Below are positions 7,865 through 16,439 of a stretch of DNA of 64,000 bases, piece after piece. Numbering within the stretch: the first letter of the stretch is position 1; every line of letters starts with the position of its first letter. A program made the position numbers and the translations under genes. The notes under the pieces are model-generated. The model ran no database searches and was not told where the DNA came from. It saw only the letters and a list, made by a program, of their open reading frames with translations. Origin of the DNA: an uncultured Rhodoblastus sp. (lineage in GTDB: Bacteria; Pseudomonadota; Alphaproteobacteria; Rhizobiales; Beijerinckiaceae); the NCBI RefSeq assembly GCF_903903185.1, contig NZ_CAIUXT010000120.1, positions 1 to 64,000 of the forward strand, read 5' to 3'.

Positions 7865-10201
7865 ATGAACGAAGCCGAGACGCGCGCCGAATTGATCGAC
7901 CCCGCCCTGACAGCCGCAGGCTGGGGAGTGATCGAGGGCAGCCGCACCCGACGGGAGATGATCGCGCCAGGGCGAATTCAGGGCGGCGGCAGGCGCGCCG
8001 ACGCGCTTAAATGCGATTACGTCCTGACCTACCGCAACCAGAAGCTGGCGGTGATCGAGGCCAAGAGGTGCGGGCTCGCCGACACGGAAGGCGTCGGGCA
8101 GGCGAAGGACTACGCGGGGCGGCTTTTGACCCGCTTCGCCTATTCGACCAACGGCGTCGGCATCTATCAGATCGACATGAAGACCGGCGCGGAGGGCTAT
8201 GTTTCCGCGTACCCCTCGCCGGATGATTTGTGGAATCGGGTCTTCGCCGAGGCGAACGTATGGCGCGACAGGTTCAACGCCATCCCCTTCGTCGAGAAGG
8301 GCGGCGGCTGGTCGATTCGCTACTATCAGGCCAACGCCGTCAATAAGGCGCTGGAGGCCCTCGCGGCCGGCAAAACGCGCATCCTGCTGACGCTGGCGAC
8401 TGGAACCGGCAAGACAACCATCGCCTTTCAGATCGCCTGGAAGCTGTTCGAGGCGCGATGGAACCTTTCGGGCGAGCCGACGCGCCGCCCGCGCATTCTG
8501 TTCCTGGCCGACCGTAACATTCTCGCCAATCAGGCCTATAATGATTTTTCCTCGTTCGCCGCCTTCGCCGAAGACGGAATGATTCGGATCAAGCCGGACG
8601 AAATCGCCAAGCGCGGCCGGGTGCCGAAAAACGGCAATCTGTTTTTCACGATCTTCCAGACCTTTTCGAGCGGGCGCGACGCCGAGGGCAGGCCCGCGCC
8701 GAGTTTCGGCGACTATCCCTCGGATTTTTTCGATTTCATCATCATCGACGAATGCCATCGCGGCGGCGCGAACGATGAAGGCGATTGGCGCAAAATTCTC
8801 GAATATTTCGCGCCGGCCGTGCAGCTCGGCCTGACCGCGACGCCCAAGCGCAAAAACAATGTCGACACCTACGCCTATTTCGGCGAGCCGGTTTACACCT
8901 ATTCGCTCAAGGAGGGCATCAACGATGGCTTCCTGACCCCGTTCAAGGTCAAGCAAATCGCCACGACGCTCGACGACTATGTCTACACGCCCGATGACAC
9001 GGTCGTCGAAGGCGAGATCGACCAAGCGAGGCGCTACACCGAGGCCGATTTCAACCGGGTCATCATCATCGAGGCGCGCGAGCAATATCGCGTAAAACTC
9101 CTCATGAGCCTGATCGATCAGCGCGAAAAAACCCTCGTGTTCTGTGCGACCCAGCTTCACGCGCTCGCCGTGCGCAATCTGATCAACCAGATGAAGGCGA
9201 GCACAGACCCGCACTATTGCGAACGCGTGACCTCGGATGACGGCAAGCTGGGCGAACAAAGCCTGCTGGCCTTTCAGGACAACGAAAAAACCATCCCAAC
9301 CATCCTGACCACGTCGCAAAAGCTCTCGACGGGCGTCGACGCCCGCAACATACGCAATATCGTGCTGATGCGGCCGGTCACTTCGATGATCGAATTCAAG
9401 CAGATCATCGGGCGCGGAACCCGGCTGTTCGACGGCAAGGACCATTTCACGATTTATGATTTCGTGAAGGCCTACGAACTTTTCAACGACCCTGAATGGG
9501 ACGGCGAACCGCAAGACCCACCAGAACCGGCCACGCCACGCCCGCCGCGTCCCGACGGTGAGGGAGAGGGCGAAGGCGGGGGGGAGGGCGATGAGGATGA
9601 AGAGGCCGCCCGGCCCAAGACGATCAAGATCAAGCTGGCGGACGGCAAGGAGCGCACCATCCAGCACATGATGGCGACAACCTTCTGGAGCCCTGACGGC
9701 CGCCCCATGTCGGCGGCGGAATTCGTGCAGCGGCTCTTCGGCGAGTTGCCACAGCTTTTCAAGGACGAGGACGAGCTACGGAAAATCTGGTCCGCGCCTG
9801 AGACGCGCAAGGCCTTGCTGGATCAGCTTTCGGAAAAAGGTTTCAGCGGCGAACAGCTCGACGCAATGCGCAAGCTGATCGACGCCGAGAAAAGCGACCT
9901 GTTCGACGTGCTTGCCTATATCGCCTATGAACTGCCGCCGATCACGCGCGAAGACCGCGTCGAAGGACGCCGCGCGATAATTTTGGCGCCCTATGACGCC
10001 AAGCTCCAGACCTTCTTGAGTTTCGTGCTGGCTCGATACATCCGGGACGGTGACGGCGAACTCAGCTTTGAAAAGCTTGGCGGCCTGTTGGAGTTAAAAT
10101 ATCACTCGGTCAATGACGCCACCGTCGAACTGGGGAGCGTCGCATCGATTCGCGACGCCTTCAATGGGTTTCAGCGGTATCTATATGACGCGCCGAGCTA
10201 A
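7865..10201 (+). CDS. hsdR: Type I R-M restriction/translocase subunit HsdR (EcoEI-like)
   Basis: ATP-dependent DNA translocase and endonuclease. 778 residues. The N-terminal PD-(D/E)xK nuclease appears as CDYVLTYRNQKLAVIEAK (about 49-67). Superfamily 2 motor motifs follow: Walker A TGTGKTT (179-185), DECH box (about 294-297), LTATPKRK, and the motif VI region IIGRGTRLFDGKD. Length and C-terminal region fit the EcoEI-type HsdR. Between the motor and the C-terminal domain is an unusual linker (about 550-590) of Pro followed by Gly/Glu/Asp runs (GEGEGEGGGEGDEDEE). It starts 8 bp after hsdS and is the last gene of the operon. Confidence 0.94.
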   Translation: MNEAETRAELIDPALTAAGWGVIEGSRTRREMIAPGRIQGGGRRADALKCDYVLTYRNQKLAVIEAKRCGLADTEGVGQAKDYAGRLLTRFAYSTNGVGIYQIDMKTGAEGYVSAYPSPDDLWNRVFAEANVWRDRFNAIPFVEKGGGWSIRYYQANAVNKALEALAAGKTRILLTLATGTGKTTIAFQIAWKLFEARWNLSGEPTRRPRILFLADRNILANQAYNDFSSFAAFAEDGMIRIKPDEIAKRGRVPKNGNLFFTIFQTFSSGRDAEGRPAPSFGDYPSDFFDFIIIDECHRGGANDEGDWRKILEYFAPAVQLGLTATPKRKNNVDTYAYFGEPVYTYSLKEGINDGFLTPFKVKQIATTLDDYVYTPDDTVVEGEIDQARRYTEADFNRVIIIEAREQYRVKLLMSLIDQREKTLVFCATQLHALAVRNLINQMKASTDPHYCERVTSDDGKLGEQSLLAFQDNEKTIPTILTTSQKLSTGVDARNIRNIVLMRPVTSMIEFKQIIGRGTRLFDGKDHFTIYDFVKAYELFNDPEWDGEPQDPPEPATPRPPRPDGEGEGEGGGEGDEDEEAARPKTIKIKLADGKERTIQHMMATTFWSPDGRPMSAAEFVQRLFGELPQLFKDEDELRKIWSAPETRKALLDQLSEKGFSGEQLDAMRKLIDAEKSDLFDVLAYIAYELPPITREDRVEGRRAIILAPYDAKLQTFLSFVLARYIRDGDGELSFEKLGGLLELKYHSVNDATVELGSVASIRDAFNGFQRYLYDAPS

Positions 10202-10631
10202 GGCGTCGGTAACGACCCCAGCCATTACGCCTTAAAGTTATAGTGTTGGCGATTTTGTTGATCGGGTGTGCATGAACATTGAGCCGTGACGCTCGCGTTC
10301 AAAATCCCCCTTGGGGGTAGGGGCGGGGGGCCAGTAATTCTTCCCAAGCAGTCCCTGCCTAACCGCCATTCGCACGAGTCGGCGCGGGACGGGCGCTCGC
10401 GTCGCTGGGCGGGCGTAAGGGAGCCGGACAGCAGGAACGCAGCCCTGTGGTCTCTCATCGTCATCCTGTCGCCCGCTCTCGACGGAAGAGGCGCGCGCCG
10501 CAGCCCATCGCAAGCCAGAGGACTCAGAGGCGAGCGGGGCTATTTTCGCGGTGGTGCTTCCCATGTGCTTCCCAACCGAACTTTCTTGGAAGCGCGGAAT
10601 GTCAGGATGGCCAGTAAACGATTGTTTCTAA
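10202..10631. other. Gene-free junction between the R-M operon and tRNA-His
   Basis: About 430 bp with no credible gene. Frames on both strands show no family signal, and one merely reads through the tRNA. A G/C hairpin-like stretch (ATCCCCCTTGGGGGT) lies at about 10302-10318. This is where the attachment-site side of an element integrated at tRNA-His would be expected. No integrase is present in the window. Confidence 0.5.
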
Positions 10632-10708
10632 TGGTACCGCCACCCCGGCTTGAACGGGGGACCTCTAGATCCACAATCTAGCGCTCTAACCAACTGAGCT
10701 ATGGCGGC
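10632..10708 (-). tRNA. tRNA-His (GTG)
   Basis: Full cloverleaf on the minus strand: acceptor GCCGCCA/TGGCGGT, D-arm with GCTCAGTTGGTTAGAGC, anticodon stem CTAGA/TCTAG with loop TTGTGGA (anticodon GTG), T-arm CCCCG-TTCAAGC-CGGGG, encoded CCA. The discriminator is A73 and base pair 1-72 is G-U, rather than the G-1:C73 identity pair of most bacteria. A73 tRNA-His is known from a large clade of alphaproteobacteria. Its 3' end faces the accessory genes on the left. Confidence 0.95.
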
Positions 10709-10825
10709 CAATTTGCGCGGAACCTAAAGCGGAGAGCGCGCTAATGCAAGTGCATCGCGCGCCCAAAATTCGCCGTCCGGATTTCCGGCGCCCGCATTTC
10801 GCGGACGCCGGAAGGGACAAAGGAT

Positions 10826-11422
10826 TCACTTCGGTTTGAAAACCTTGCCGATCTGGTCCTTGAACGGACCAGCCGCGTCGGAGGCGACTTGCTGCGCCAA
10901 AGCCGTCAGTTCCTTGGCTTGCGCCGACAGGTTCTCATATTGCTTGCGCGCATGTTCGCTCTGCAGGGCGATGGCCTCGGAGATGCTGCGCACGCCCGAC
11001 AGCGCCTGAAGGTAGGACACGGAAGCCACGGCATTGGCCTGATAGGCCTCCAGCGCCTTGGCCGAAAAAGCCTGAAGGCTTTTGCTGGCCGCGCCGAAGG
11101 AGCCTTCGAGGGCATGGACCGTTTCCGTGACCGCTTCCTTGGCGGCCTGCTGGACCTTGGCGACTTCGGCGACGATCTCCTTCGTCTTGCCGGAGTCGAG
11201 GGCCTTGACCGATTCGAGCGCCTTGGCGGGGTCGAAAGTCTTGACCTGTTCGGCGGTTTCGGCGGCTACGGCCTTGACCGCTTCGACGATCGCCTTCAGG
11301 GGTTCGGCGATGGTCGTCTCATGTTCGACGACAGCCGTTTCCGGTTCGGCGACGGGCGCGCCTTCAGGCGCGCTGACCGCCTTGGCGGCGGGTTTGGAAG
11401 TCTTGCGCGGACGGGTCGGCAT
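10826..11422 (-). CDS. Phasin family protein (198 residues)
   Basis: Phasins coat polyhydroxyalkanoate granules. The N-terminal third is an Ala/Pro/Glu/Val-rich, probably disordered extension with repeated VKAL and AEP segments. The C-terminal part (about 100-198) has the amphipathic phasin helices (SKSLQAFSAKALEAYQANAV, ALQSEHARKQYENLSAQAKEL). Its ATG shares one base with the stop of the upstream phasin gene (TAATG at 11422), so the two are translationally coupled. The C-terminus ends in KVFKPK. Which polyester enzymes it partners with cannot be seen here. Confidence 0.85.
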   Translation of the reverse strand: MPTRPRKTSKPAAKAVSAPEGAPVAEPETAVVEHETTIAEPLKAIVEAVKAVAAETAEQVKTFDPAKALESVKALDSGKTKEIVAEVAKVQQAAKEAVTETVHALEGSFGAASKSLQAFSAKALEAYQANAVASVSYLQALSGVRSISEAIALQSEHARKQYENLSAQAKELTALAQQVASDAAGPFKDQIGKVFKPK

Positions 11423-11790
11423 TATTTGGTTTCCGTCGGGGTGACGGCCTTCTTGACGGCTTCGCCGAGGGCCTTGGCCTGTTCTTGCACTGAAGCGACC
11501 TGGCTCTTGAGGTACTCGGACTGGATGGAGAGAAATTCCTTGGGATCCTTGGCCTTGACCAGCTTGTCGGCAAGATCGAAAGCGGCCTTGACATTGGTTT
11601 CGGCGAAGGTGATCGCCTTGGCGTTCAGTTCCTTCGCGCTGGAGGCGAGCGTCGAGGCGGCGGCTTCCGACTGGGCGGTGGCCTTCTGGGCGGCGGCGAC
11701 ATAGCTGTCGAAAGCCTTGCGGGCTTGATCGACGGTCTTTTCCGCGAATTCACGAACTTCGGTGGGGATTTCGAGGTTGAGGTTGGTCAT
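11422..11790 (-). CDS. Phasin family protein (122 residues)
   Basis: First gene of a two-phasin operon. The entire protein is amphipathic helix: EVREFAEKTVDQARKAFDSY, ETNVKAAFDLADKLVKAKD and PKEFLSIQSEYLKSQ, the last matching the conserved phasin_2 signature. 122 residues is typical for alphaproteobacterial phasins. ATG 11790 is preceded by AGGAAC on the minus strand. A strong sigma-70-like promoter with overlapping TGC/GCA palindromes lies about 70-120 bp upstream, consistent with PhaR-type control. Confidence 0.9.
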   Translation of the reverse strand: MTNLNLEIPTEVREFAEKTVDQARKAFDSYVAAAQKATAQSEAAASTLASSAKELNAKAITFAETNVKAAFDLADKLVKAKDPKEFLSIQSEYLKSQVASVQEQAKALGEAVKKAVTPTETK

Positions 11791-11857
11791 GGAAGTTCCT
11801 TGAGGTTGCGCCCGGTCTGTAAGCTCCCGCCTCCGGGCCGCTTGTCATTACGATCCG

Positions 11858-11911
11858 AATATATCGCTAAACATGCTGCATTGCAATATGCTATTTGTGC
11901 ACCGCAGCATG
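11858..11911 (-). promoter_or_regulatory. Phasin promoter with PhaR-like palindrome
   Basis: Minus-strand -35 TTGCAA (11881-11886) and -10 TATATT (11858-11863), spaced 17 bp. A palindrome CATGCTGC (11872-11879)...GCAGCATG (11904-11911) and internal TGCATTGCA lie across the -35 region. PhaR regulators of polyester synthesis bind TGC-rich inverted sequences next to phasin genes. The assignment is inference from motif and context. Confidence 0.65.
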
Positions 11912-12004
11912 CGCTCCGCGACTGGAATTAACTCCGCCTTCATCATAAATGAATCCGATGGGGATTGTCATGGATCAAATGTGGATTCCCCGCACCGGAC
12001 GTGA

Positions 12005-12019
12005 TTAAGTTTTGGTTAA
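12005..12019. promoter_or_regulatory. CtrA box upstream of the PdhS-like kinase
   Basis: Perfect TTAA-N7-TTAA (TTAAGTTTTGGTTAA) 114 bp before the kinase start. It matches the alphaproteobacterial CtrA consensus. The rest of the 342-bp gap (11791-12132) holds the phasin promoter and no other gene. Confidence 0.7.
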
Positions 12020-12132
12020 GCTGCGGCGCCGACCGGGGATGCCGCCACGGCTTGAACGGGCGGTCGGAACAAGCGGCGCGATCTGGTGGACTGGACCTCT
12101 TTTTCTTTCGTTCGGAACGGGCGCATTGACCC

Positions 12133-14997
12133 ATGGTTGACGAGACCGCGAACAGGCCGCCGCGCCCCGACGTGACGGCGGCGCTGGCAGAGCCGACCTT
12201 CGCGTCGCTGGCGCGCGCCGGCGCGCCGATCGTCGTCGCGGACGGCGATCCGGCGCGCGTCATCTACGCCAATGGCGCGGCGCTGGCGCTGTTTGCGGCG
12301 GCCGGCTGCGAAGATCTGTCGCATCGGCTGTTCGCCTCCGACGAACCGGGGGCGCTGCGCCTCGCCCATCTCGCGCGCATCGTTCTCCCCGGCGCCGCTG
12401 CGCGTCTTGAAAGGCTGTCGCTGCGTTTCGACCTGCTGTCGGAAACCGTCACCTTCCTCTGCCGCCGCACCCCGGGGGCCAATCCGCTGTTCGTCCTCGC
12501 CGGGCTCGGCCTGCGCGCCGGCCAGCCGCGCGCGCGCATCCCGCTTGCAACGGAAGCGCCTCGGGGCGCGATGGCGCAAGAGTCGGGACAAGAATCGGAA
12601 CACGAATCGGAACAAGAATTGGGGCACGCGTCCGCGCCCGAAGCGGTCGCGCCGCCCGCGCCCGTCGCCGGGACGGAATCCCCCCTTGCCGAGGATGGGT
12701 TGGCGCCTTTGCGCGATGATCTGGCGCGGCGTTTCCCCGGCCTGCCGCCGTCGCGATTCCTGTGGCGCACCGACGCCTCGAACATTGTCACCGAGGTCAC
12801 GCCGCCGCTGGCCGAACTGGTGGGTCCCGGCTGCGCCGCCCTGATCGGGCGCGATCTCGTCGCCGCGGCCGAGGCGCTCGGACTCGACCCGCGCGGCGAG
12901 CTGACGCAGGCCTTGCGCGGTCGCTCGACCTTCAGCCGAATCGAGGTGGACTGGCCGGTTGAGAACGCCGCCGCCGCCGCGCCGGTCACGCTCGGGGCGC
13001 TGCCGGCTTTCGGACGCGGTCATGATTTCGAGGGCTGGCGCGGTTTCGGCGTCATCCATCTTGACCGCCTTCACGCCGCGCCCCTGATCGATCCGCCTTT
13101 CGCCGATACGCGCTCTTTCGACGAAGCGCTGCCGGCCGCCCCGCCGCAGCTTGCGTCGGCCTCGCCCGAATTTTCCGGCGTCGTCGTGCCGCTGCGTCCT
13201 TTCTTTCAGCCTCAGGTTCAAGCGCCGCCGCCGCCGGCTTTGGCGCGCGACAACGACGCCGATTCGGTTTTGGTCGCGCTGGCGCCGCATGAACGCAACG
13301 CTTTTCGGGAAATCGCCCGCACGCTCGGCGCAAGAAGCGAATTTGGCGCAAGAAGCGATTTTGGCGTGCGAAACGATTTTGGCGCACGCGGCGAGGCTGG
13401 CGGAAATTTCGGCGCCCCTTCCGAACCGGGTCGCGACCTTGGCGAGCCGCCGCTTCCGCCGTCCTTCGGCGCCGGAAACGGGCTTGATGCAGACGGGCTC
13501 GATGTTCTGCCTTTCGGCCTTCTGGTGCTGCGCGACGGCGAGGCGGTTTTCGCCAGCCGTCCGCTGCTCGACTGGCTGGGATTCGCCGATCTCGCGGCTT
13601 TCGAGGAGGCCGGCGGCCTGCACGCGGTCTGCCGCAACGCCCTGCCCCCGAGGTTCGAGCGGCAAGCGCCGGCGCCCGAACGGCGCGCCGTGTCGTTGCG
13701 CTCGATCGAGGGCGACTCCTTCGTCGTCGACGCCCAGCGCGGCCAGCTCAATTGGGAAGGCGCGCCTGCCGAATTCTGGGCGATGACGCGGCCCTCCTCG
13801 GCGGCGCTGGAACAGCGCGTCGGCGTGCTGGAGGCGGCGCTGCGCCAGCGCGAGGACGAGGCCGAGGAGACGCTGGCCATTCTCGACACCGCCGCCGACG
13901 GCTTTGTCCTGATCAATGCCGACGGCGCCATTCTCGGCCTCAACCGCTCGGCCGAAACGCTGTTCGGCTATGGCCGCAACCAGATCGCGGGCGAAAATTT
14001 CACGCTGTTGCTCGCCAGCGACTCCCAGCCGGCGGCGCTCGAATATTTCGCCCGGCTCAAGGCCGGCCAGCATGAGAGCGGGCGCCAAATGATCGGGCTC
14101 CATCAGCATGGTCGTGAAGTCTTGGGGCGCCCGCGCCTGGGAGGGACGATCCCGCTGCATCTCGCCATCGGGCGACTCGGCAGGGGCGCCGACGGCAAAT
14201 TCTGCGCCGTGCTGCGTGACCTGAGCCGCTGGAAGCAGGCGGAAGCCGCCATCGAGGAGGCGCGCGCGCACGCCGAACGCGGCAGCCAGGCCAAGTCGGA
14301 ATTCCTGGCCAAGGTCAGCCATGAAATCCGCACGCCGCTCAACGCCATTCTCGGCTTCGCCGAAGTCATCATGGAAGAGCGGTTCGGTCCGGTCGGCAAC
14401 GAGCGCTACAGGGAATATCTGAAGGACATCCACGCTTCCGGCGTCCATGTGATGAGCCTCGTCAACGACCTGCTCGACCTGTCGAAGATTGAATCGGGCG
14501 GGCTCGATCTGACCTTTTGCGCCGTTGACGCCAATCGCGTCGTCGCCGAATGCGTCGCGCTGATCCAGCCGCAGGCCAATCGCGACAAGGTCATCACCCG
14601 ACTCGCTCTGGCGGCGCGGCTGCCGGCGGTCTGGGTGGATGAGCGCTCGCTGCGCCAGATCGTGCTGAACCTGCTCGCCAATGCGGTGCGCTATAATGAA
14701 CCGGGCGGGCAAGTGATCGTCTCGACCGCCTGTCACGCCTCCGGCCAGGCGGTGTTGCGGGTGAAAGACACCGGTATAGGCATGAGCGAAAGCGAATTGC
14801 AGAAGGCGATCGAGCCCTTTCGCCAGATCGATCCGTCGCGCGGCGGCGGCGCGGGCCTCGGCCTGCCGCTGACCAAGGCGCTGGCGGAGGCCAATCGCGC
14901 CAGCTTCGCCATTCGCAGCCGCAAGGGCGAAGGCACTCTGGTCGAAATCGCGTTTCCGCTGGCGCCGGCCGAATCGGTCGCCGACAAGGCGGGATAG
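12133..14997 (+). CDS. PdhS/DivJ/PleC-like PAS sensor histidine kinase
   Basis: Cytoplasmic sensor kinase of 954 residues. An N-terminal PAS-like region (about 30-130) is followed by a low-complexity Glu/Ser/Gln linker ([17 protein letters not shown], about 150-170). Then come a second sensor region, another tandem repeat ([20 protein letters not shown], about 398-420), a canonical PAS domain (about 580-690), HisKA with H730 in [13 protein letters not shown], and HATPase_c. The segment [20 protein letters not shown] after the H-box is characteristic of the PdhS/PleC/DivJ group that acts on DivK in cell-cycle control. No transmembrane segment, as in PdhS. ATG 12133 was chosen as first in-frame start after the CtrA box. 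The substrate DivK is inferred from the family. Confidence 0.85.
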   Translation: MVDETANRPPRPDVTAALAEPTFASLARAGAPIVVADGDPARVIYANGAALALFAAAGCEDLSHRLFASDEPGALRLAHLARIVLPGAAARLERLSLRFDLLSETVTFLCRRTPGANPLFVLAGLGLRAGQPRARIPLATEAPRGAMAQESGQESEHESEQELGHASAPEAVAPPAPVAGTESPLAEDGLAPLRDDLARRFPGLPPSRFLWRTDASNIVTEVTPPLAELVGPGCAALIGRDLVAAAEALGLDPRGELTQALRGRSTFSRIEVDWPVENAAAAAPVTLGALPAFGRGHDFEGWRGFGVIHLDRLHAAPLIDPPFADTRSFDEALPAAPPQLASASPEFSGVVVPLRPFFQPQVQAPPPPALARDNDADSVLVALAPHERNAFREIARTLGARSEFGARSDFGVRNDFGARGEAGGNFGAPSEPGRDLGEPPLPPSFGAGNGLDADGLDVLPFGLLVLRDGEAVFASRPLLDWLGFADLAAFEEAGGLHAVCRNALPPRFERQAPAPERRAVSLRSIEGDSFVVDAQRGQLNWEGAPAEFWAMTRPSSAALEQRVGVLEAALRQREDEAEETLAILDTAADGFVLINADGAILGLNRSAETLFGYGRNQIAGENFTLLLASDSQPAALEYFARLKAGQHESGRQMIGLHQHGREVLGRPRLGGTIPLHLAIGRLGRGADGKFCAVLRDLSRWKQAEAAIEEARAHAERGSQAKSEFLAKVSHEIRTPLNAILGFAEVIMEERFGPVGNERYREYLKDIHASGVHVMSLVNDLLDLSKIESGGLDLTFCAVDANRVVAECVALIQPQANRDKVITRLALAARLPAVWVDERSLRQIVLNLLANAVRYNEPGGQVIVSTACHASGQAVLRVKDTGIGMSESELQKAIEPFRQIDPSRGGGAGLGLPLTKALAEANRASFAIRSRKGEGTLVEIAFPLAPAESVADKAG

Positions 14998-15021
14998 AAT
15001 TTTGTTTCCGGGAGACGCCAC

Positions 15022-15288
15022 ATGGATGCGCAGTTAAAAGAGCGGCTGGAACTGGCCGGGCTTTCGGCGACCGATCTGGCCTGGTTCGATTCGTTCGACT
15101 GCGACGATGCGCGCGTGCCGGTCCCGCGTCCCGGAGAAATTGCCGATTACAGCCGACGCGAGGCGGCGCTCAACGCCGCGGTGAAGGCTCTGACTTTCGC
15201 CGAGCGCGGCGAAGCCCCCGAGGGCCGCCTCGCCGCGGCGATCGGCGCCCGCATCGCCGACGCGCGCGATCCCGAAGAGGAAGAGTGA
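15022..15288 (+). CDS. Conserved-looking small acidic protein (88 residues)
   Basis: ATG 15022 follows GGGAGACGCCAC, 24 bp after the kinase, so it is probably in the same operon. The product is acidic with no membrane segment (MDAQLKERLELAGLSATDLAWFD...). It ends in an acidic tail DPEEEE. Its stop lies 3 bp from the convergent outer-membrane protein gene. No family recognised. Codon use matches the core genome, so it is probably real. Confidence 0.6.
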   Translation: MDAQLKERLELAGLSATDLAWFDSFDCDDARVPVPRPGEIADYSRREAALNAAVKALTFAERGEAPEGRLAAAIGARIADARDPEEEE

Positions 15289-15291
15289 GTC

Positions 15292-16197
15292 TTACAAGTC
15301 CGGCGTGAAGCGCAATCCGGCGCGCGCCTCCTGCGCGGTGACGCTCGATCCCAGATTGAGGAAGCGATAGCCCAGATCCAGCTTGACATGCGGGGCGACG
15401 TCGATGGCGAGGCCGGCCATCAGCGCAAAGGCGAAGTTGATGGTCGATCCGCCGGGGCCGCGATCGTTGGGATAACCGAGGAAATAGCAAGGCAAGCCGC
15501 CGAGGCCGCCCTGGAACCCGCAATAATTATTGTGCCCGCCGGTTCCGTAAGCGACGCCGCTCATGAACTTGTAGTCGATGTTCGAACTGGTCAGCAGGTA
15601 GGAGGCGCCGAGCCCTGCCCCCACATAGGGCGTGAAGCCGGACCAGTTGCCGAGATCGATGTAGAAGTTCAGCAAATAAGCGCTGGCTTGCAGCTTTTCC
15701 CAAGGGTTGGCGGTGCAGGACGTGGTGAAGACATTGCCCGGAATAGCCGGGTCGGCGGCGACGGGGCAGCTCTGCGGCAACCGCCCCAGGCCGGGCGCGG
15801 CGATACTCGTGGCGGCGCCGGTCCCCGGCAGCGCGAAGGTCCGGCGTCTGGTGAAGGATTCGAGCCCTTCATAGGTCGCATCCACGCGGAAATAGGGGTT
15901 GAACTGGTAGCCGGGGCCAATGCTGCCGCCGACCAGCGGCGCGCTGACGCCGCCATAGGACATGTTCATGTGCAATTCGTTGTAGCCGACATCGCCGCGC
16001 AAATACCAGCCTGAGCCGAGTTCGGCCAAAGGCGCGGGGGAGCGCGGATCGTCCTGCGGGTAGAGCGGCGGCTGGCTCATGTCCGCGGCTTGCGCGCAGA
16101 GGGTCGCGCTGGCGGCCCACGCCGCCAGCGCCGCAAGCGCTGCAAGGGCCGCTTTGGACGGACGGGGGCCCCTCGCCGCCTGAATCGACTTACCCAT
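15292..16197 (-). CDS. Outer-membrane beta-barrel protein
   Basis: 301 residues, start ATG 16197. Signal peptide with a long Ala-rich core (ALAALAALAAWAASATLCAQAA). The mature part shows the Omp25/opacity-type porin pattern: GWYLRGDVGYN, alternating aromatic strands (GPGYQFNPYFRVDATYEG, FTPYVGAGLGASYL), and the C-terminal YRFLNLG...AGLRFTPDL strand. A perfect CtrA box lies 73 bp upstream. It is closely followed upstream by a second barrel gene of the same type, probably an old duplication. The role is structural or surface-exposed and is not predicted further. Confidence 0.82.
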   Translation of the reverse strand: MGKSIQAARGPRPSKAALAALAALAAWAASATLCAQAADMSQPPLYPQDDPRSPAPLAELGSGWYLRGDVGYNELHMNMSYGGVSAPLVGGSIGPGYQFNPYFRVDATYEGLESFTRRRTFALPGTGAATSIAAPGLGRLPQSCPVAADPAIPGNVFTTSCTANPWEKLQASAYLLNFYIDLGNWSGFTPYVGAGLGASYLLTSSNIDYKFMSGVAYGTGGHNNYCGFQGGLGGLPCYFLGYPNDRGPGGSTINFAFALMAGLAIDVAPHVKLDLGYRFLNLGSSVTAQEARAGLRFTPDL

Positions 16198-16269
16198 GTC
16201 ATACCTCTTCGACTGCTTTTCGGGCGCGTCGCCACAACTTCAGGTTGTGATAGAAGTAAAGAAAGAGGG

Positions 16270-16284
16270 TTAATCGCGGCTTAA
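16270..16284. promoter_or_regulatory. CtrA box upstream of the first beta-barrel gene
   Basis: Perfect TTAATCGCGGCTTAA (TTAA-N7-TTAA; on the minus strand TTAA-N7-TTAAC), 73 bp before the start at 16197. Confidence 0.7.
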
Positions 16285-16373
16285 GGCCGGCGCCCCTGGC
16301 TCGAAAAGACAGGCATGCCGGCCAAAATCGCGTACCCTTCGCCGGGCGGAGGGGCGCAATCGATACCCGACGC

Positions 16374-16403
16374 AAAAAAAGGCGGAAGCTTTCTGCCTCC
16401 GCC
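16374..16403 (-). terminator. Rho-independent terminator after the second beta-barrel gene
   Basis: On the minus strand GGCGGAGGC-AGAAA-GCTTCCGCC followed by seven T. It lies 37 bp after the stop at 16440 and between the two outer-membrane genes, so they are probably separate transcripts. Confidence 0.85.
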
Positions 16404-16439
16404 CCTGGCCGGATCGGCGAACCCGTCAGGCGGGTTCAT

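Noticed and set aside
7853..9667. 604-residue open frame on the minus strand
   Set aside because: Antisense to hsdR, which has all nuclease and motor motifs.
10286..10681. 131-residue frame before and through tRNA-His
   Set aside because: It runs into the tRNA antisense and has no family signal; the Pro/Arg-rich tail is a common artefact over tRNA genes.
12016..15021. 1001-residue open frame on the minus strand
   Set aside because: Antisense to the PdhS-like kinase, whose domains are unmistakable. Composition is Arg/Gly-rich with no motif.
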